A DNA stretch of 64,000 nucleotides from UBA4656 sp002405525 (GCA_036723735.1 DAIMGT010000007.1:1-64000), one strand, 5' to 3'. Counted from the first letter of the stretch, positions 16,558-25,418 are shown. A program made the numbers and translations. The notes: a model not told the origin generated them from the sequence alone.

Positions 16558-17181
16558 ATGGCCGAGCAAGGCGTCAACGACGGCCGGCGCCGCTTCCTCA
16601 CCGCGACCACGGCGGTCGTCGGCGGGGCAGGGGCGATCTTCGCGGCCGTGCCCTTCGTCGCGTCGTTCAAGCCGAGCGCGCGCGCGCAGTCGGCCGGCGC
16701 GCCGGTAACCATCGACATCAGCAAGCTGCAGGACGGCCAGTTGCTCAAGGTCGGCAGCGACGTGCCGCAGTGGCGCGGCCAGCCGATCTGGATCGTCAAG
16801 CGCTCTTCCGAAATGGTCCGCGAACTGGGCGAGCCGGCGCTGCTGGAGCGCCTGCGCGACCCCGACTCGGCGGCCGTCGAGCAGCAGCCCGAGTACGCGC
16901 GCAACGCCACCCGCGCGATCCGCGATGACGTCCTGGTCCTGGTCGGCATCTGCACCCATCTCGGCTGCTCACCGCTATTCGAGCCCGAAGTGCGCCCGCA
17001 AAGCTACGACGCCAACTGGCGCGGCGGGTTCTTCTGCCCCTGCCACGGATCCAAGTTCGACCTCGCGGGCCGCGTCTACCAGGGCGTGCCGGCACCTCTG
17101 AACCTGAAGGTGCCTCCTTACCGTTTCGACGACGACAGGCACATCACCGTCGGTCTGAACCCGGTCGAGGGAGCCGCCTGA
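16558..17181 (+). CDS. petA: ubiquinol-cytochrome c reductase iron-sulfur (Rieske) subunit
   Basis: The Rieske subunit of the cytochrome bc1 complex passes electrons from ubiquinol to cytochrome c1. The 207-aa product opens with a twin-arginine-type anchor (GRRRFLTATTAVVGGAGAIF) that stays uncleaved as the membrane helix. The 2Fe-2S ligands are in CTHLGCSP and CPCHGSKFDLAG, at the usual spacing. The ATG at 16558 is preceded by GGAGAGCC. The gene is the first of petA-petB-petC; petB begins one base after its stop. A strong promoter lies 64 bases upstream. Confidence 0.96.
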   Translation: MAEQGVNDGRRRFLTATTAVVGGAGAIFAAVPFVASFKPSARAQSAGAPVTIDISKLQDGQLLKVGSDVPQWRGQPIWIVKRSSEMVRELGEPALLERLRDPDSAAVEQQPEYARNATRAIRDDVLVLVGICTHLGCSPLFEPEVRPQSYDANWRGGFFCPCHGSKFDLAGRVYQGVPAPLNLKVPPYRFDDDRHITVGLNPVEGAA

Positions 17182-17182
17182 C

Positions 17183-18466
17183 ATGGCAGACAGCAAGTAC
17201 GTCAACCCCTTCGCCACCGCCCCGCGCGGCGGCCTCGCGGGCGTGTTCAACGGGATTGCGGCGTGGGTCTACGACCGTGCGCCGAGCATGGACGCGGCCT
17301 ACCGCAAGCACCTGTCCGAGTACTGGGCGCCGAAGAACTTCAACACCTGGTATTTCTTCGGTTCGCTGGCGATCCTGGTGCTGGTCAACCAGATCGTCAC
17401 CGGCATCTGGCTGACCATGAACTACAAGCCGAGTGCCGCCGAAGCCTTTGCCTCGGTCGAGTACATCATGCGCGACGTGGAGTGGGGCTGGCTGATCCGC
17501 TACCTGCACTCCACGGGCGCCTCGGCGTTCTTCGTGGTTGTCTACCTGCACATGTTCCGTGCGCTGCTGTACGGGTCCTACCAGAAGCCGCGCGAACTGG
17601 TGTGGGTGCTGGGCATGATGATCTACCTGGTGCTGATGGCCGAGGCCTTCCTCGGCTACGTACTTCCCTATGGCCAGATGTCGTACTGGGGCGCGCAGGT
17701 GATCACGTCGCTGTTCGGTGCGATCCCGTGGGTCGGCGAGGCGCTGGTCGAACTGATCCGCGGCGACTACCTGATCTCGGACGCCACGCTGAACCGCTTC
17801 TTCGCCCTGCACGTGGTGGCGCTGCCGCTGGTGCTGCTGCTGCTGGTGGCCCTGCACCTCGCCGCGCTGCACGAGGTCGGCTCGAACAACCCCGAGGGCG
17901 TCGACATCAAGAAGGTCAAGGACGCCGACGGTAAGCCGCTCGACGGCATCGCCTTCCACCCGTACTACACGGTCAAGGACGTTTTCGGCGCCGGCTTCTT
18001 CCTCCTGCTGTTCGCGTTCGTGATCTTCTTCGCGCCGATGTTCGGCGGGCTGTTCCTGGAGTACGACAACTTCATTCCGGCCAATCCGCTGGTGACGCCG
18101 GAGCACATCAAGCCGGTGTGGTACTTCACGCCCTACTACGCGATGCTGCGCGCGATCCCCGACAAGCTGGCGGGCGTGATCGTGATGGGCGCGGCGGTGA
18201 TGATCCTGTTCCTCATCCCGTGGCTCGACCGCAGCCCGGTGCGCTCGATCAGGTACCGCGGGCCGCTGTCGAAAGCACTGCTCGGCCTGTTCGTCGTCAC
18301 CTTCGTGTTCCTCGGCTATGCCGGCTACCAGCCATCGAGCCAGCTGCTCACCCTGCTGGCACAGATCGCCACTGCGTTCTACTTCCTGTTCTTTCTCGCC
18401 ATGCCCTGGTGGACGCGCATCGACCGCGTCAAGCCGGTGCCGGACCGGGTGACCGCCCATGCGTAA
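17183..18466 (+). CDS. petB: cytochrome b subunit of the bc1 complex
   Basis: A 427-aa integral membrane protein of eight or nine helices that binds hemes bL and bH and the two quinone sites. Heme His ligands are seen in RYLHSTGASAFFVVVYLHMF and in LHVVALPLVLLLLVALHLAA. The Qo-site loop reads PVWY (KPVWYFTPYYAMLRAIPDK), the valine variant of PEWY found in a number of gammaproteobacteria. The start ATG at 17183 follows the petA stop directly. The 3' end overlaps petC by 8 bases, so the three genes form a coupled operon. Confidence 0.96.
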   Translation: MADSKYVNPFATAPRGGLAGVFNGIAAWVYDRAPSMDAAYRKHLSEYWAPKNFNTWYFFGSLAILVLVNQIVTGIWLTMNYKPSAAEAFASVEYIMRDVEWGWLIRYLHSTGASAFFVVVYLHMFRALLYGSYQKPRELVWVLGMMIYLVLMAEAFLGYVLPYGQMSYWGAQVITSLFGAIPWVGEALVELIRGDYLISDATLNRFFALHVVALPLVLLLLVALHLAALHEVGSNNPEGVDIKKVKDADGKPLDGIAFHPYYTVKDVFGAGFFLLLFAFVIFFAPMFGGLFLEYDNFIPANPLVTPEHIKPVWYFTPYYAMLRAIPDKLAGVIVMGAAVMILFLIPWLDRSPVRSIRYRGPLSKALLGLFVVTFVFLGYAGYQPSSQLLTLLAQIATAFYFLFFLAMPWWTRIDRVKPVPDRVTAHA

Positions 18467-19238
18467 GTTCCGCCTCGCCCTGGCTGCCGCGCTCGCTTTG
18501 TCCGGCCTCGCCCAGGCTGCCGGGCCGTCGGTGCCGCTGCAGCCCGCCCACGCCAACGTCGGTGACCGCGCCTCGCTGCAGCGCGGCGCGCGGTTGTTCA
18601 TGAACTACTGCGCGTCCTGCCATTCGGCCGGGTACAACCGCTATTCGCGTATCGCCGAGGATCTCGGCCTGACCGAAGCACAGGTAATGGAAAACCTGAA
18701 TTTCACCGGTGCCAAGTTCGGCGAGCCGGTGCGCACGTCGATGGACCGTGCCGACGCGACGCAGTGGTTCGGCGCGGCGCCGCCAGACCTGTCCCTGACC
18801 GCGCGCGCCAAGCACGGTGGCGCCGACTGGATCTACACCTATCTGAAGTCGTTCTACATTGACGACGCCCGGCCGATCGGCTGGAACAACCCGGTGTTGC
18901 CGGGCGCCAGCATGCCCCACGTGCTGTGGGAACTGCAGGGCGTGCAGCGGGCGGTGACCGAGCCCAAGACGACCGACGCGAGCGGCAGCGCCGAACCCTG
19001 CGCCAACGGGGAAGTCGGCGGCGCCTGCCTGGTCGGGTTCGAACTGGTCCAGGCGGGCATGCTGGACGCGGACGGCTATGACCGCGCGATCCGCGACATC
19101 ACCAATTTCATGCTGTACATGGCCGAGCCGGCCGCCCTCAAGCGGGAGGCCTATGGGCCGTGGGTGATCCTGTTCCTGGCTTTCTTCACCTTCCTGGCCT
19201 GGCTGCTCAAGCGGGAGTACTGGCGCGACGTGCATTGA
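18459..19238 (+). CDS. petC: cytochrome c1
   Basis: A 259-aa cytochrome c1, the heme c subunit of the bc1 complex that reduces soluble cytochrome c. A signal peptide (KFRLALAAALALSGLAQA) comes first, then the heme attachment motif CASCH (about residues 50-54). A C-terminal membrane anchor (PWVILFLAFFTFLAWLLKREYW) is preceded by FMLYMAEPAALKRE, typical of the family. The ATG at 18459 lies inside the end of petB. A 121-base gap without a clear terminator separates it from sspA. Confidence 0.95.
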   Translation: MRKFRLALAAALALSGLAQAAGPSVPLQPAHANVGDRASLQRGARLFMNYCASCHSAGYNRYSRIAEDLGLTEAQVMENLNFTGAKFGEPVRTSMDRADATQWFGAAPPDLSLTARAKHGGADWIYTYLKSFYIDDARPIGWNNPVLPGASMPHVLWELQGVQRAVTEPKTTDASGSAEPCANGEVGGACLVGFELVQAGMLDADGYDRAIRDITNFMLYMAEPAALKREAYGPWVILFLAFFTFLAWLLKREYWRDVH

Positions 19239-19359
19239 TCGCAGCGCGGGTCCCGGCCCGCCCCGGGGGGGGCGGCTTCACGTCCGTGGGGGGGCGATGT
19301 AGGCTTTGTGACGCTCCGCCACGGGCGGCGCCTGGACTGCAGTGCGGATGGAGGACGCC

Positions 19360-20025
19360 TTGAGCACCACTTTGGCCAACTGGGGCAAACGCAAACCTGT
19401 CTCCTCCGCCCGCGTGCGCACCGTATTGACCCTGTTCTCGGCCCGCAACGACCTGGCCAGCCACTGCGCGCGGCTGGTGCTGGCGGCCAAGGGCGTGTCC
19501 TACGACCTGGTCGTGGTCGATCCCAACGACCCGCCGGAGGACCTCGCCGACCTGAACCCGGCGAGGAACCTGCCCACGCTGGTGGACCGCGACCTCGTCC
19601 TGTACGACACCAACGTGATCGCCGAGTACCTCGACGAACGCTATCCCCATCCGCCGCTGATGCCGATCGATCCACTCTCCCGCGCCCGCGTACGGCTCGG
19701 GGTTGTGCGGTTGCAGCGCGACTGGTTTCCTTTCGTGGACACCATCCTCGGTGGCACCAAGAGCACCGCCGAGACCGCGCGCAAGCGCCTGCGCGAGGGC
19801 CTGCTGGCCAGCGTGCCGGTGTTCAAGGCTGCGAAGTTCTTCCTCAACACCGAGATGAGCCTGGCCGACTGCGCGCTCGCACCGCTGATCTGGCGCCTGC
19901 CCTGGCTCGGCGTCACCCTGCCCAGGGAGGCCCAGGCGGTCGTCGACTACGGTGAGCGCATCTTCCGCAACCCGGGGTTCCTGCGCAGCATGACCGACGA
20001 TGAAAAGGCGCTGCGGCCGGCCTGA
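19360..20025 (+). CDS. sspA: stringent starvation protein A
   Basis: SspA is a GST-fold protein that binds RNA polymerase and alters promoter use under stress. Here it is 221 aa, with a thioredoxin-like half (TLFSARNDLASHCARLVLAA, LVDRDLVLYDTNVIAEYLDE with the adjacent PHPPLMP) and an all-helical C-terminal half (EMSLADCALAPLIWRLPWLG). The TTG at 19360 is chosen because GGAGG lies 5 bases upstream at 19350-19354; an ATG at 19348 and a GTG at 19342 in the same frame overlap that ribosome-binding site. It follows petABC and precedes sspB, the order also found in Pseudomonas. Confidence 0.9.
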   Translation: MSTTLANWGKRKPVSSARVRTVLTLFSARNDLASHCARLVLAAKGVSYDLVVVDPNDPPEDLADLNPARNLPTLVDRDLVLYDTNVIAEYLDERYPHPPLMPIDPLSRARVRLGVVRLQRDWFPFVDTILGGTKSTAETARKRLREGLLASVPVFKAAKFFLNTEMSLADCALAPLIWRLPWLGVTLPREAQAVVDYGERIFRNPGFLRSMTDDEKALRPA

Positions 20026-20030
20026 ACCCG

Positions 20031-20432
20031 ATGAGCGGCGGCCCTTCGATGACCAGCAACCGCCCCTACCTGGTCCGGGCGATGTACCAGTGGGTGAGCG
20101 ACAACGGGCTCACGCCCTACCTGCTGGTCGATGCGCGCCTGCCCGGCGTGATGGTGCCCTCGGCGTCGGTCAAGGACGGCCAGATCGTGCTCAACATCGC
20201 GACCCGCGCGGTTTCGGACCTCGACCTCGGCAACGACCGGATCGCGTTCCTCGCCCGCTTCGGCGGCGTGAGCCAGAACGTGCTGGTTCCGGTGGGGGCG
20301 GTGCTCGCGATCTACGCGCACGAGAACGGGCAGGGCATGATGTTCCCCGCCGAGCCGGTTGCGCCCGCGCCACCGCCGGCAGACCCGCCCGAGCCGGCGC
20401 GTGGCGGGCCACGCCTGCGGGTCGTCAAGTAG
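20031..20432 (+). CDS. sspB: ClpXP specificity-enhancing factor SspB
   Basis: SspB is the adaptor that delivers ssrA-tagged proteins to ClpXP. The 133-aa product has the compact substrate-binding domain (YLVRAMYQWVSDNGLTPYLL, SVKDGQIVLNIATRAVSDL, ISV-type strands to about residue 105), then a Pro/Ala-rich flexible linker and the C-terminal ClpX-binding peptide PRLRVVK. All parts of a working adaptor are present. It starts 5 bases after sspA; an internal ATG at 20049 (MTSNRPYL) may be the true start. Its last 8 bases overlap the convergent DUF3301 gene. Confidence 0.93.
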   Translation: MSGGPSMTSNRPYLVRAMYQWVSDNGLTPYLLVDARLPGVMVPSASVKDGQIVLNIATRAVSDLDLGNDRIAFLARFGGVSQNVLVPVGAVLAIYAHENGQGMMFPAEPVAPAPPPADPPEPARGGPRLRVVK

Positions 20433-20742
20433 GGCCCTGCGGCGCCGAAAACGGCACCGTGGCGGACACCAGGTCGCGCCCGCGCAGATCGATCCAGCCC
20501 TGCACGCGGCCCACCCCGTCGGGGCTGAACTCGAAGGCGTAGCGGCGCTCAAGGACGAAGCCGCCTTCGCAGCGCCGGGCCCGGACCCGGCGCAGCGCCA
20601 CGGTCGCGTCGAGCAGCTGCACGCCGGCGCGGGTGCAGGCGGCCTGCGCGTGGGCGCGCGCGCGTTCCAGCGACTCCGCAGCGGAGAACCACCAGATCAC
20701 GCCGGCGGACGCCAGCACCAGCATCACGACGGTAAAGGCCAT
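20425..20742 (-). CDS. DUF3301 family small membrane protein
   Basis: A 105-aa protein with one N-terminal membrane helix (MAFTVVMLVLASAGVIWWF) and a cytoplasmic or periplasmic tail. The tail matches DUF3301: AAESLERARAHAQAACTRAG, then QLLDATVALRRVRARR, RRYAFEFSPDG and a strand ending. This family is confined to gammaproteobacteria and has no known function. The ATG at 20742 is the only start that gives the family N-terminus. It is convergent with sspB, overlapping by 8 bases, and divergent from the kinase at 20884. Confidence 0.82.
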   Translation of the reverse strand: MAFTVVMLVLASAGVIWWFSAAESLERARAHAQAACTRAGVQLLDATVALRRVRARRCEGGFVLERRYAFEFSPDGVGRVQGWIDLRGRDLVSATVPFSAPQGPT

Positions 20743-20883
20743 CGGTCGGATCGTTCCGAAAGTGGGAAGCGTGACCGCTCGCGCCGCGCGCGGCAAGCCT
20801 TCCCCCGGCCCGGGCGGTGCGGACGGACGGCCGCCCCGGGCCCTACAATCGCCGGCTGCGGGAGACAGACGGGCGCGCACGGG

Positions 20884-23235
20884 GTGATCCAGGTTCCGGG
20901 GTACCAGATCCAGCGGCAGATCGGGGTCGGCGGCATGGCCACCGTGTACCTTGCCGTCCAGACTTCGCTCGAGCGCGAGGTTGCGCTGAAGGTGATGACG
21001 CCGGCGCTGGTCGCCGACCCCAACTTCTCGCGTCGCTTCCTGCAGGAGGCGCGCACGCTGGCCTCGCTGTCGCACCCCAACATCGTGTCCGTCTTCGACG
21101 TCGGCGTGACCGACGATCAGCTGCATTACTTCTCGATGCAGCTCCTGCCCGGTGGCGATCTCGCCCAGCGCATCAGGTCCGGTCCGATCGGCCCGACGGA
21201 GGCCGCCCGTCTGCTGGCTGGCGTGGCGCGCGCCCTCGGCTTCGCCCACCTGCGCGGCTTCGTCCACCGCGACGTTTCGCCCGCCAACATCCTGTTCGAT
21301 GCCACCGGTAACCCGGTGCTGACCGACTTCGGCATCGCCCGTGCGCTGACCAGCGTGTCGCGGTTGACCCACGCCGGCGCCAGCGTCGGCACCAGCCTGT
21401 ACATGAGCCCCGAGCAGGCACGCGGCGGCGCGGTGGACGCGCGATCCGACCTGTACTCGCTCGGTGCGGTCGTGCACGAGGCGCTCACCGGGCGCCCGCC
21501 TTACGACGGCGAGGACGGTTTCGCGATCGCCTACGCCCACGTTTTCGAACCGGTGCCGCGCCTGCCGCCGGCACTGGCCGCCTGGCAGCCGCTGCTGGAC
21601 AGTGCGCTGGCCAAGGACCCGTCCGATCGTTTTCCCGATGCCGACGCCTTCGTCGTCGCCCTGAACGCCGTGGCTGCGGGAGCCGAAAGCGCCGCCAGCG
21701 TCCCAGTCGGCAGCGGTGCGGGCAAGGCCGCGTCAGAGACGCCCGCGGCCGTGCCGCCGCCGCGCTGGCAGGCATGGGCCGCCAGGCCGGCGTTCAACCG
21801 CTGGGCCGCGATCGGCGCCATCGTGCTCGGCGTCGCCGGCCTTGGTGCCGCGGTGCTGTTCGGTCGCGGGCCCGCGGCGCCGCCGCCATCGCCCGCGCTG
21901 GCGCCTGCGCCGGAAACGGCGCCTGTATCGGCAGTCGCCGCGTCGACGCCGGCCCCAAAGCCATCGGTCGCCGCGACCGGCGATCTCGAACCGGCCACCC
22001 TGGCGCCGGATCAGGACGCTGCCGGGATCCTGCCGGACGATCCCGAGGCGGCGCGCCGCGCGGTGGATACTGGTGTGCTGGATCCGATCGCAGCCCTGCT
22101 GGCGCTCGCGCGCGCCGACGTCGCCGCGCGGCGGCTCGGCAGCCCGCCGGGACGCAACGCGATCGAGCGCTACCGCCTCGCGCTGCGGCTCGCCGACCGA
22201 TTCCGCGCGCCCGGCGACGCCGCACGCGCGCGCCAGGGACTGGTCGACGCCGCGGCCGCCTACCTCGACCTCGCGGAACGCGGGCTTGCCGACGGCGACG
22301 AGACCGCATTCCTCGACTACGCGGCACGCGCGCGCGACGTAGCGGGGTCCGTACCCGAGGGTGCTGCGCTGGCCGCGCGGATCGCGCAGCGGCTCGCCGC
22401 GCTGCGCGACGAATCGCTGACCGCCGCGCGACTGGCGGTGGAGGCCTGGGACCGCGAAGCCGCGGGCGCCGCGTTCGCGCGCGCGCTGCGCTTCGATCCC
22501 GGCTCGGCCGCGGCGCAGCGCGGCCAGCGCGACGCGGCGCGCATCGGCCAGCCGGGCTACGCGTTCCGCGATGCGCTCGGCGCGTCGGGCCGTGGCCCTG
22601 AGATGGTGGTGCTGCCAGGCGCGCGGCTGGCGTCTGCGCGCGCCGAAACCACCCTCGCCGAGTTCCGCGTCTTCTGGTCCGACGGCGGCGCAGCCGCGCG
22701 CCGGGAGCGCCCGGCCTGCCGCGACCGCGAATCCTTCTTCCGATCCTCGCGCGCGCGCAGCTTCGAGAAGCCCGACATCGTGCAGGATGACGACCATCCG
22801 GTGGTTTGCGTGACCGCTGCCGACGCCGAGGCGTACGCCGCGTGGCTGTCGGAGCGCAGCGGCAAACGCTATCGCCTGCCGACCGCCGCCGAGTGGCAGG
22901 CCCTGGCGGATCGCGCCGGTTCGCCCGCGGACTGCGGCGCCAACCTGGCCGACGCCTCGCACCGCGCGAAGTTCCGCGGCGCGGACGCCGCCGCCTGCGA
23001 CGACGGTTTTGCCACCACCGCGCCGGTGCGGCGTTTTGATGCCTCCGCGGACCGTGTGTACGATATCGTGGGAAACGTCCGCGAGTGGGTGTCGGACTGC
23101 GCGTCCGGTTGCCGCGAGCGCCTCGCCATGGGCAGCGCCTGGCACCTGGTCGCGGCGGATCCCCGGCGCGAGGACTTCGGCGCCGACGTGGCGTCCAACA
23201 CCGTCGGCTTCCGCGTGCTGCGCGAGATCGACTGA
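20884..23235 (+). CDS. Ser/Thr protein kinase with C-terminal formylglycine-enzyme-like domain
   Basis: Protein of 783 aa starting at GTG 20884, about 35 bases after a TACAAT -10-like box (20844-20849). The kinase domain fills residues 1-265: glycine loop IGVGGMATVY (13-22), Lys36 in ALKVM, HRDVSPAN (128-135) and DFG (148-150). Ser132 replaces the Lys normally two residues after the catalytic Asp, a variant common in some bacterial kinases that may lower activity. A Pro/Ala linker, a membrane helix (about 307-328) and a helical region follow. The last 200 residues form an FGE-sulfatase/SUMF1-like domain (RLPTAAEWQALADRA, VYDIVGNVREWVSDC, NTVGFRVLREI), often a binding rather than catalytic module. 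The FHA gene 36 bases downstream is its likely partner. Confidence 0.88.
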   Translation: MIQVPGYQIQRQIGVGGMATVYLAVQTSLEREVALKVMTPALVADPNFSRRFLQEARTLASLSHPNIVSVFDVGVTDDQLHYFSMQLLPGGDLAQRIRSGPIGPTEAARLLAGVARALGFAHLRGFVHRDVSPANILFDATGNPVLTDFGIARALTSVSRLTHAGASVGTSLYMSPEQARGGAVDARSDLYSLGAVVHEALTGRPPYDGEDGFAIAYAHVFEPVPRLPPALAAWQPLLDSALAKDPSDRFPDADAFVVALNAVAAGAESAASVPVGSGAGKAASETPAAVPPPRWQAWAARPAFNRWAAIGAIVLGVAGLGAAVLFGRGPAAPPPSPALAPAPETAPVSAVAASTPAPKPSVAATGDLEPATLAPDQDAAGILPDDPEAARRAVDTGVLDPIAALLALARADVAARRLGSPPGRNAIERYRLALRLADRFRAPGDAARARQGLVDAAAAYLDLAERGLADGDETAFLDYAARARDVAGSVPEGAALAARIAQRLAALRDESLTAARLAVEAWDREAAGAAFARALRFDPGSAAAQRGQRDAARIGQPGYAFRDALGASGRGPEMVVLPGARLASARAETTLAEFRVFWSDGGAAARRERPACRDRESFFRSSRARSFEKPDIVQDDDHPVVCVTAADAEAYAAWLSERSGKRYRLPTAAEWQALADRAGSPADCGANLADASHRAKFRGADAAACDDGFATTAPVRRFDASADRVYDIVGNVREWVSDCASGCRERLAMGSAWHLVAADPRREDFGADVASNTVGFRVLREID

Positions 23236-23270
23236 ACACGCGGCCACCGCCCCGAGCGACAGGAATGACG

Positions 23271-24044
23271 ATGAAGCTGCTGTTCCCCAACGGCGAACGC
23301 CCGCCATTCGAACTCAAGGACGGCGTCACCAGGGTCGGCAGCGGTGCCGGCAACGACCTCACCATCGCCGCGCCCGGCATCGCCGACCGGCACTGCGAGA
23401 TCACCCTTCAGGGTGAGGGCTGCAGCGTGCGCCCGTTGGCGGAGTCGAACGTGGTGGTCGTCAACGGCCGCCAGGCCGGGCTCGACACGCCGATCAAGCC
23501 CGGCGACCTGGTGCTGTTCGCGAGGGTCGGCGCGCGGGTGGTGGCGGTCGAGCGCAGCGCCGCCGCGCCCGTGCCGCGCAGGTCGGAGGGCGAGGACGAC
23601 GGACGCACCCGCGTGCGGATGGCGCTGCCCAAGTACCTGCTGCGCGGCGTCAGCGGCGGCACCTTCGGCAAGGTCTTCCCGCTGGTCGGCACCATGACCG
23701 TCGGCCGCCACAGCGACTGCGACATCAGCGTGCCCGGCGAGGAGATCTCGCGCCACCATGCCAGGCTCTCGCCGATGCCGGACGGGGTCGCGGTCGAGGA
23801 CCTGGGATCGGCCAACGGCACCTTCATCGCCGACAAGCGGATCCAGCAGGGCCTGCTGAAGCCCGGCGAGGAGCTGCGCCTCGACACCTTGCGCTTCCTG
23901 CTGGTCGCGCCGGGCCTCGCCGCGCAGTCGGTCGCGGCGCCGGCGCCCGCGTCCATCGCCGGCGGTGGCGGTCTGCGCTGGGTCGCGGTAGCCATGGCAG
24001 TGATCGCGCTGGCGGCCGTCGGCGCCTGGTTCCTGATCGGCTGA
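23271..24044 (+). CDS. double FHA-domain membrane protein
   Basis: A 257-aa protein with two forkhead-associated domains, which bind phosphothreonine peptides. The first (about 1-95) has TRVGSGAGNDLTI and IADRHCEITL; the second (about 125-215) has the full signature GRHSDCDISVPGEEISRHHA and LGSANGTFIADKRI. A single C-terminal helix (WVAVAMAVIALAAVGAWFLI) anchors it, with the FHA domains most likely in the cytoplasm. The ATG at 23271 lies 6 bases after AGGA; another ATG at 23265 is too close to it. It follows the kinase gene at 20884, so it probably reads phosphorylation by that kinase (inference from position). Confidence 0.88.
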   Translation: MKLLFPNGERPPFELKDGVTRVGSGAGNDLTIAAPGIADRHCEITLQGEGCSVRPLAESNVVVVNGRQAGLDTPIKPGDLVLFARVGARVVAVERSAAAPVPRRSEGEDDGRTRVRMALPKYLLRGVSGGTFGKVFPLVGTMTVGRHSDCDISVPGEEISRHHARLSPMPDGVAVEDLGSANGTFIADKRIQQGLLKPGEELRLDTLRFLLVAPGLAAQSVAAPAPASIAGGGGLRWVAVAMAVIALAAVGAWFLIG

Positions 24045-24081
24045 GCGGGCGGGACGACCCGGCCCCGACCCTGCGTTCGGC

Positions 24082-24933
24082 TCAGGGCGGGCCGGGATCG
24101 ACCCGCATCGAGAGGTCGACCGCGCGCACATGCTTGGTCAGCGCGCCGACCGAGATGTAGTCGACTCCGGTCTCGGCGATCGCGCGCACCGTCGCCAACG
24201 ACACGCTGCCGGAGTATTCCAGCGGCACCCGGCCCGCGGCGTGACGCACCGCTGCGCGCAACCCGTCGAGGTCGAAGTCGTCGAGCATGATGCGGTCGGG
24301 CGCGCAGGCCAGCGCCTGTTCGAGTTCCGCCGGCGACTCCACCTCCACCTCGACCAGCAGGCCGGGCACCGACGAGCGCGCAGCCGCGATCGCCGCCGCG
24401 ATGGAACCCGCGCAAGCGATGTGGTTTTCCTTGATCAGGATCGCGTCGAACAGGCCGATGCGGTGGTTCGACGCGCCACCGGCGCGCACCGCGTACTTCT
24501 GCGCCAGGCGCAGGCCGGGCAGGGTCTTGCGCGTGTCGAGGATGGTGGCGCGGGTGCCGGCCACCGCCGCGACGAAGGCCGCGGCGGTGGCCGCGGTGGC
24601 GCTCAGCGTTTGCAGGAAGTTCAGGGCGCTGCGCTCGCCGGCCAGCAAGGCGCGCGCCGGGCCCTCGATGCGGCACAGGACCGTGCCGGCGTCGAAGCGC
24701 GTGCCGTCGTCGATCCGCCAGTCGATCCGGACCCGCGCGTCGAGCAGCGCGAAACAGGCTTGCGCCCATGCGCGCCCGGCCAGCACCCCAGGCTCGCGCG
24801 CCACGATGGTCGCCACCGCGCGCCGATCCGCGGGCACCAGCGATCCGCTGGCGTCGCCGCAGCCGACGTCCTCGTCGAGGGCGCGCCGCGCATCGGCCTC
24901 GATCGTCGCCACCGGCGGCAGGGGTGCGGCCAT
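24082..24933 (-). CDS. nadC: nicotinate-nucleotide pyrophosphorylase (QPRTase)
   Basis: NadC converts quinolinate and PRPP to nicotinate mononucleotide, CO2 and pyrophosphate in NAD synthesis. The product has 283 aa, normal for the family. It shows the conserved stretches LDEDVGCGDASG, ERSALNFLQTLSATAT-like, TRATILDTRKTLPGLR (active-site Arg and Lys), GGASNHRIGLFDAILIKENH and a C-terminal SGSVSLATVRAIAETGVD. GAGG lies 5 bases before the ATG at 24933. It is the last gene of a compact three-gene run (25354 to 24082) with a Trm112-like gene and a 44-codon ORF. nadA and nadB are not nearby. Confidence 0.95.
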   Translation of the reverse strand: MAAPLPPVATIEADARRALDEDVGCGDASGSLVPADRRAVATIVAREPGVLAGRAWAQACFALLDARVRIDWRIDDGTRFDAGTVLCRIEGPARALLAGERSALNFLQTLSATAATAAAFVAAVAGTRATILDTRKTLPGLRLAQKYAVRAGGASNHRIGLFDAILIKENHIACAGSIAAAIAAARSSVPGLLVEVEVESPAELEQALACAPDRIMLDDFDLDGLRAAVRHAAGRVPLEYSGSVSLATVRAIAETGVDYISVGALTKHVRAVDLSMRVDPGPP

Positions 24934-24939
24934 CGCGCC

Positions 24940-25074
24940 TCAGTCCCTGCGGACGGATCCGCGATCCGCCGGCGCCTCGGGTCGCGGTCCGCGCAGCGCC
25001 CCGGCAGCCGCGCGGGCGGGCCGCCGCCCCGTGCGCGCGCCGGCGCCGGTGGGCCGGGGAATCGCGTTGCCCAT
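24940..25074 (-). CDS. 44-codon ORF between the Trm112-like gene and nadC
   Basis: This short ORF encodes 44 residues, beginning MGNAIPRPTGAGARTGRRP and ending GSVRRD; it is very basic and rich in Pro, Gly and Ala. It fits the gap exactly: it starts 7 bases after the stop of the Trm112-like gene, ends 6 bases before nadC, and has GAGG overlapping the upstream stop at good spacing. That context argues for translation, if only as a coupling element. I recognise no family. It could be the remnant of a larger gene or a chance ORF in GC-rich DNA. Confidence 0.4.
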   Translation of the reverse strand: MGNAIPRPTGAGARTGRRPARAAAGALRGPRPEAPADRGSVRRD

Positions 25075-25081
25075 TGCTGCC

Positions 25082-25354
25082 TCAGCGCGGGAAATCGGCG
25101 AACTGCGTGGTGCCGATGCCTTCCTCGGGCAGCATCACCGGGATGCCGTCGTCGATCCGGTAGAGGACCTTGCCGTCGGTGGTCAAAAGCGCGCCCGCCA
25201 GCGGGTCGGAGAGCGTCGAACCGGCCACGGTCTTCACCGCGCCGCCGGCGATCTCGCGGTTCAGGTACTCGATCTGCCGCGCGGTCGCCGGAACGACCGG
25301 CACCTTGCTGACCGGGCAGCAGAGGAGGTCGATCAGGCGCTGGTCGATGCCCAT
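25082..25354 (-). CDS. Trm112/YcaR family protein
   Basis: A 90-aa Trm112-type protein. It has the family pattern DQRLIDLLCCPVSKVPVV at the N-terminus, LYRIDDGIPVMLPEE near the end, and a middle insert (residues 28-60, VPATARQIEYLNREIAGG) longer than in the 60-aa YcaR. Of the zinc-ribbon Cys residues only the N-terminal pair is visible, so zinc binding is uncertain; many bacterial members have lost it. The ATG at 25354 gives the canonical start. It is divergent from purE and heads the run leading to nadC. Confidence 0.82.
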   Translation of the reverse strand: MGIDQRLIDLLCCPVSKVPVVPATARQIEYLNREIAGGAVKTVAGSTLSDPLAGALLTTDGKVLYRIDDGIPVMLPEEGIGTTQFADFPR

Positions 25355-25418
25355 GGGCGGCGGCTCGCGTGGCGGTTCGGGGACGGCGCTAAGATAGCGG
25401 TTTCGGCGGGACCGGACC

